DNA of 64,000 bases from Streblospio benedicti (lineage: Eukaryota; Annelida; Polychaeta; Spionida; Spionidae): assembly GCA_019095985.1 (NCBI GenBank), contig CM032660.1:11490941-11554940 (forward strand), given 5' to 3'. A program made the position numbers and the translations under genes. Positions 57,569-64,000 of this stretch are shown here, one piece after another (within the stretch, counting starts at the first letter, position 1; each line of letters starts with the position of its first letter). The notes beneath the pieces were generated by a model that was given only the letters and a program-made list of their open reading frames with translations, ran no database searches and was not told the DNA's origin.

Positions 57569-60500
57569 CTAGAAATAAGTTTGTTCTCTGAACCTGTCAA
57601 GAGGATAAAAAGTGATAATGATGGTTCGACCACTGAAGGTTTTCTTGCATAATTTGCTGAACGCCGTCATAGCGGCTGACGCGTATAAAAATTCAACATA
57701 AACCTAAAAAACAACAAGTCATTTTAAGCATTTTCTTTGTGGTCAAAGAGAAGAGAAAACTCCTAATGTAATGTGAAAGAGCCACTGGCCTAATATGAAT
57801 TACATTTACAGTTAGCTAGAAATTCATTAATCAATAAACCTGTTCATTTGAGTAAAAGTAAAGACTTAAAACAGGTGGTAAAATAAAAGTACACACCTCA
57901 ATAAAAGTAAATGTATTAACAATAAAGTCAACAACTGATATAAGGAGGGCTTAGTGCACACAATACCTTTGCAAGACCAGGCCCCTGGACAGGAATAACT
58001 GTTTGTTTTACAGCACCATACTGCTCACATTCTTCTTCAATGTCCTCTTTAATTTCTGCAATATAACCATTCAAACATGGAGTACCAATAATCATTTTAA
58101 TGTAAATGTAATTTTGTAATGTAAATGTAATTTAATGAATTGGACTTGTTGTCGTTTCCCCTACTTTTATGTTTACTATTTTTTGTTCCTTTAATATTTT
58201 TAAATCATACTATGAAAAGTTGCCAACAAAACTATGCTTAGTAAGACTATGTAGATTTAAACCATGTCTGCAAAATGACAACATTCCAGGGCCTAGTTCT
58301 TCCATGTCATTGATTAAAACTGTGATAGGTCTTCATCAAATGGCTACCTCTCTCTCATGACCAGTTGGACATGAAAAATTATGAGACCAGCAAACTACAG
58401 GGCTTTTTTGAGATTTTACTACAGTATTGTGTGACTGGCTGGTTGTTGTACCTTTGAGCAACTGAGCGTTGTGCATGTCACGTGGATCCAGCACATTGGT
58501 GAGGCGGATCACAGGACTTGGGAGAATCAGCAGATCCAAATGCGACGCTACTATAAAAGATTGATAGACTATAATAGTATTTTAAAATATACTTATGAGG
58601 AAAAATTTCTGATCATGTGCTATTTCTGTAAATAAGCATACATGTATATACACTTAGATTTACCAACAATATCTTGATATAATACAAAAATGAATATTGG
58701 TTATGGTTATTTGAACATCATAATAAATCAGTGCTTTATACATAAGCACGATGTATGGATTTGTAATATTGACAGAGGCAACAGTGATTTCGGGAGATCA
58801 AAGAATGAGAAGATTGCTTATAATTTATTGTTCTCTTTTTCCTTTCAATATGACTGTGTGCATTGGAGGACAGATCTACCAACTGTGAATGGCCACTTGC
58901 ACTTAATTAACACAGATTATTCCACCCAAGGGTGGAATGACAAAAATCCAATATTAATAAAAATACTAATGATAAACTGCAAATAAACTCTTGTCCCAAT
59001 ACTAAATATGTATTTAAAATATTTACACAATTAGCTACTTGCTGTATTAACAATTAAATACTTTTACATAGAGAAAGTATTCGGTATGTAGATAATTATT
59101 ATTGAAATAAAGGAAATCTGAAAACAACAATAACTTTTGCATTAATAACCTTCAAAGTGCAACCAACAACTGACAAGAATCGAATTTTAAAAGATTTTAA
59201 AATCATTGCATAATGGCGGTCACAAAATCATAATGCATTCTATCAAAATCATAAAGTACTCATGTGGTGTTAGGTGGTGTCAGCTGGGTATGTTGGTATC
59301 CTCCAAAGCATTGGAGTGTGACATGTATAATATGCAAATATAAGTATTGTATTTGGCTGAGATACCAAACATACAGTATACCGATAGGGTCAGGAAAATT
59401 CACTTTTGGCATGTCTCTCGGCTGAACAACAACCAAGTCTATTTCTAAATCAAACATTGCTAATAAGAAATGAAAACTGTTGGAAAAGATAGTCCAAGTT
59501 ATTTATTTTTTCATCTTTGTGATATTGAATATTGAATGTCTATAATGAGGATTATCTGTTCCATTCATTGAAAATTATCATAATCTAACACATCTGCAGG
59601 CATTGAACATAGAATACAGTTTTCAGAGTGGAGTGACAAAATTTGTCTGAATTTGACCTCAATTTAGGCACATCTTGTGAAACACAGGATATAACTAGTG
59701 TGCTCCCTTTTACAACCATTATGTTGGTATATTTTTTTCCTGCGATCAGTTTGTACTTTTTGACCTACATTAATATGTATTGAGTCACCTCTTTCTAAGC
59801 TCGCTTTTGAAATACAGGTACATGTACCACCCTTTTCTCTATTAAAGTACTAACTATTATGGCCTGGCCAGTCTCGATCATCTCTACGCCATAGACAGCT
59901 CTCCATTAATGTTGTAATGTAAGTACATGTAACTCAGGGCTGCCAACCCCTCAATAGCCATTTCTGTTCTCAGGATGCCCAAAATTAGTATTTTAGGGGT
60001 ATTCCATGGTGGAACGGCAAACGGTCTACAAAAATACTGGGTGTAAAAAGAAATCCATAAGCGCAGAACTGATATGTATGTATTTCTGGTGCAATGTAAC
60101 CAATATTCAGGACGTTTAACACCAATCACAAGCACACATATCTATGTTGGGACGCTGTTCCTGTGCTTTTACTTCATAAAAAGTAATTATTAATGAAAAA
60201 TACACAAAGTGGGGAAATCTGTATTTTGAAGGTAGTATTTGGGCATTTTGGATCGGAAATCTGTATTAATACCCGACATATCTGTACTACTTGGCAGCCC
60301 TGGTAACTATGAAATAAAAATCAAGAAGTAAAAATTATTTTTATGAAAATACAAAGTAGTTGTAGGATATCCTCAGAGATATATGAACACGGGCTAGTCC
60401 AATATGCGATCAACAGAATCGGTCTTTCAGAAGGAAAATCCTAACTAAAAAAATCTAGAACACATGAATATACAATACACAAATCAACACAACCAAAATC

Positions 60501-63500
60501 AGGATAGAGGAGAGATAAAGTGCAAACGAAATCAAGCAAACCTTAGGTCAGGAAACAGAGAAATCAGAGCAGAGTGTGGGGATAACCTATGATTATTAAT
60601 TGACAATTAATAATCCTAGGGATAACCAAAGGATTAATCAAGAGGTTTAGATATTCAAGACTGATAGTAATACACATGAATTTGCCAATTGCAAAATCAT
60701 ATCAAATGAATAATTTTCATACAAGATTTGTGAAATATGGTATGCAGCATGTGGTCACATTTTCTTTTGTTCTTTGTTCTATTTCTGCTGTTTTAACGCA
60801 GTATAAATTAAATTTAAATTTATGTTGATCTAAACTTTATTTACTTTACTCTTTTAACATGTTTCGATACTACCAGAAACTTTGTGAAATTGAATTTAAC
60901 ATTTTCAATATATCAGTTCCTACAAAAAAACAGATGGTTCCCCCCAATGGTGGAATGTCAAAAATCCAACCTTTTTGTCACTTGACAAACTGCAAAATCA
61001 GAACTATTATTAAAATAAAGTAAATCTGAAAATTTTAAATGCCTTAGTCAAAAAAAGAAATTAGTTCAGATTCTGCTATTCTTTTTAGGATGCTAATAAC
61101 AATAGATCTAAGTACAAAATTTCCTCCACAATTTGAGAAGTAACAATTAATGCTCATTTATTTTTTTTTTTTTTTTTAATAAATGCCGTTTTTTTAATTA
61201 AAATACATGTACTAACTTATCCAAATCCAGTTCCATAATATATGATTCTGAGAACGTACAAAGTACATTAATAGAAGATAAAAGCTCAAAACATCAGCAC
61301 ATGTATAGAACAACTCATAGATATTCTGTGACCTTTCTGTATCATCAAAAATGCTCTGGGAATAAAGATTTTTAAATTAGTTCATGTCATATTAAATATT
61401 TAAATTTCAACCATAAAAATAATTATCCATGAAAAATAACAATCATTCATTTCATTTGTAAGGAACATTTTAACTATCCACATCCTCGTGTTAAATCTAG
61501 TTTAGTTTGCTTTAAGAGACAAAAATACTAACCCTTTGATTGCAAGAGAAAAAACACACATAGTATTTGCTAGCCAATCTAATTTTGTAGTTAGAAAGAT
61601 TATGCTTGGCTAAAACAATATTTGCATTATAAACATTAGTATCAATAAACATATAAGTGCCACACTCGGGATATTTTACAGGTTTAAATCTAATTCCATG
61701 CCAATGTGAAGTATATTTATCATGTTACCATATGACCAAGTCTGTGAACTCCCTTAGCAGATGGTCTTTATTATCAAGTCTGCTGTCCTGGACTCTAGGC
61801 TTCAGTACTTGGGACAGCCACACTGATCTTATCATGCTATAAACAAAATACTAGTGAGAAAAGAAACTGCTTTTTAATATAAGAAGCTATAAAATGTAGG
61901 CATTACACATTATGCATGGAAACATTAATGTCAATATTATAAACAACATAAAACCATTAAAGGTTATGCTCAGAGGCCGAACAAGTATACTTGAACAGAA
62001 GCAATATGATGTGTTCTGTGCACTTTGAAAGTTGCTTTCATTTAAACAACAAATTAAAATGTCTAGTGCAATTTAAATACGATGCTACAAAACCCAGTTA
62101 TGAAGTTGCCAAAACATGTAAAGGCGCAAAATATAAACTGAATGATTTTTGTCAGACCTAACTATAAAGTGGACGTAAGAAGTCGCCCATCTCCCCCATG
62201 TTAATTGTCACGTCTGCCGTTTGAAATGCACGGTACATCTGGCGAAAATCATTCGATTAGGTAATATCACATGACCTTGCGTTTTAATTAACAAGACAGT
62301 ATGGTATTTTTAGAGGTGTAATAAGTATTAATCATGGAGAACATATATATTATTTTCAAGTACACTTGCATTGGATAAGGCATTGTTTATTGATACTCGA
62401 TTTCACAGAACACATATGTTTTTGGCTAAGCATTACCTGTTCAGTTACATTCATTATTAAAATACGCTGTTAGTAAGCTTCATCATCATGTATTTTACGT
62501 AAGATGACAAACATGTATTTTACATAAAAACCTCGTTTGTCAGCCTGCATCCCCGTCGTGTTGCGCACTAGAGTGATACGGCTGTCAAACTTGTTACATA
62601 AAAATTTTTAGTATCAACCAGGTGGTGAGTTTTTTCTATGTAACGGTCTAGTAACAAGAATTCACCTGGTTAGGTCTGGGTGGGTTGTTGCCTATCCCCA
62701 CATCATCTGCCCGGTCGCTCTTCTCACTGAGGTGTCGATTCCACAGCTCAATCTCTGGGGCTCTGTACCCTTGACTCTGTAGCAGCCCAATTGTCTAAAC
62801 AAAACAAGCGTAACATCAAAGCTTTTATTAACAAAAGCGTTTAAAAGTATTTAAGCTAGTGTGACTATTGTGGCTGAGATATTCACAATATACAAAAAGC
62901 ACAGCATTGTACATTTCCTACGCATATATTTTGGATCCAAGTTAAAGAAAACCAGTTAACATTTGCCTTTTCAAATTGATGCATGTAACGAGTAAAGAAG
63001 CCATCAAGAAGAAAAAAACAAACATCTGGAGCGAAAAAGAAATTTGCCTGACCTCATCGTCATAGTGGAAGCTGAGGCTGAGGTCAATGACCTTGAGCGT
63101 GTGTGTTTGGGGGTCCCACAGCAGGTTGGTGGGCTTGAGGTCACCATGTACAAAGCCTGCACGGTGGATGCGGCGCACACCCCTATACACAATGATGGAA
63201 CGTAAAACAGTTATTATTGTTGGAAAGAAAAGACAAAACTGGCTTTTAGCCATAGCACCATATTTTTTTAAAAACTTTTGATACAAATAAATTGGAATGA
63301 ATTAGTGGATCACATATTCATTTTTATCCCTTCCTATAGCGCTGGTCATGTCTACTACATAATATTATATATGGTGAACATATATACCACATGAATATAA
63401 GTTACAAAATACAATTGAAAATGGTGTATGGCATGTAGGTACATATATATACAACAAACTCAGCCAAGTAAAGGTAACCAAATACTGGATGAAACTAATT

Positions 63501-63676
63501 GCAAAAAGGGGTACTTAGCTGAACTTACTGGAAGATATGATTAGCGAGTATTTGAATGATGTGGAAGGAGAGGCCTTTGTCCCGGCTTTTGTGGATTGTT
63601 TGTCTAAGATCACAGTCAAGAAGTTCTTGCACAAGACATGGGTGGTCTTTATAGTCAAAATCATCTATCACAGTTA
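57569..63676 (-). CDS. UHMK1-like: UHMK1/KIS-like protein kinase with C-terminal U2AF-homology motif (5' end beyond window)
   Basis: Minus-strand exons, 5' to 3': 63529-63676 (VTVIDDFDYKDHPCLVQELL), 63053-63182 (HRAGFVHGDLKPTNLLWDP, then KVIDLSLSF), 62666-62794 (QSQGYRAPEIELW), 59382-59459 (MPKVNFPDPI; less sure), 58452-58550 (LDLLILPSPVIRLTNVLD), 57967-58055 (EIKEDIEEECEQYGAVKQTV), 57569-57703 (VYVEFLYASAAMTAFSK..TFYPLDRF, stop). Splice sites and phases agree across these. KIS kinases join a Ser/Thr kinase domain to a UHM that binds splicing factors such as SF1 and act mainly in the nucleus. The catalytic loop reads HGDLKPTN; the usual DFG reads DLS, a possible weakness. The kinase start lies beyond 64000, and the exon for the DLWSLG segment (between 59459 and 62666) was not found. 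The order kinase then UHM is unique to this family. Confidence 0.88.
62138..62450 (+). repeat. Dispersed repeat family X, copy 2
   Basis: Matches the reverse complement of 1668-1972, including the inverted pair GAATGATTTTTGTCAGACCTA and GGCGAAAATCATTCG and the phrase AATAAGTATTAATCATGG. It lies in a kinase-gene intron. Confidence 0.65.
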
Positions 63677-64000
63677 CTGAAACATGAGTATTGATTAATG
63701 AAAAATAAAATTCTGGCACTATCGCAATTTTCTTCTAATTTGCTTCCAATTATTCAAAATTGAAATCTCAACTAACAATCTCTGAGCTAACAATGGTTTA
63801 CACCATAGCGTATTCAGCTATGAAACTGAAAACATTTCTTTAATAACATTGAATTTAACTCCAACAATGACGATAATTTCAGAAAGCTCTATGAAGTAAT
63901 GTTTACGCTACAATAGTTTTCAATGCAACAGTTACAAGATGAATCACCAAAAACATGAATTAAGCACCTAAGTATTTGCAGTGTGCATTTTTGTGGACAA

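Noticed and set aside
61694-61836. Possible kinase exon (MIRSVWLSQVLKPRV..), with acceptor-like and donor-like borders
   Set aside because: Its phases (2 in, 2 out) clash with the neighbouring exons at 62666 and 59459, and it does not resemble kinase subdomains IX-XI.

Overview
This window is nuclear DNA from an animal, most likely a marine invertebrate. The host genes are split by GT-AG introns of about 0.3 to 3 kb, exons are GC-rich inside AT-rich introns, and the repeats are animal types (CR1/Jockey-like and RTE-like LINEs, a tRNA-derived SINE, many short MITEs). A eukaryotic universal stress protein beside a KIS-type (UHMK1) kinase fits a non-vertebrate deuterostome or a lophotrochozoan. 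I cannot name the species. A run of exactly 100 N at 14914-15013 marks an assembly gap.

Layout. 1-3.2 kb: repeats, including a fold-back element. 3.2-3.7 kb (-): universal stress protein. 4.7-14.3 kb (+): acid sphingomyelinase in 12 exons that I could join in phase (624 aa), with several MITEs and a SINE in its introns. 14.3-19.6 kb: no gene seen. 19.65-22.0 kb (+): a single-pass membrane protein with a proline- and tyrosine-motif tail, not recognised. 22-37 kb: a mosaic of mobile DNA. It holds a CR1/Jockey-like LINE (A), a 4.9 kb DNA transposon with nested inverted repeats that encodes a PIN/XPG-like nuclease and a CXC cysteine cluster, a second fragment of the same LINE (B), and a duplicated piece of the adjacent GPCR gene. 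37.2-38.6 kb (-): an orphan 7TM receptor with a Met/His-rich N-terminus and one apparent frame break. 39-40.7 kb (-): a decayed RTE-like LINE. 43.4-52.9 kb (+): an amidase-signature hydrolase in 11 exons (521 aa), with a 2.6 kb LINE and two MITEs in its introns. 53.5-54.5 kb: a repeat-array element. 57.6-63.7 kb (-): the 3' part of a UHMK1/KIS-like kinase, running off the right edge.

The host genes look unrelated in function: lysosomal/secreted lipid hydrolysis, amide hydrolysis, stress nucleotide binding, RNA-processing kinase, receptor. Nothing suggests a co-regulated cluster. The most unusual item is the 26.1-31.1 kb transposon. Its protein family is common in aquatic invertebrate genomes as 'uncharacterized protein', and here it sits between clear terminal inverted repeats with clustered subterminal motifs.
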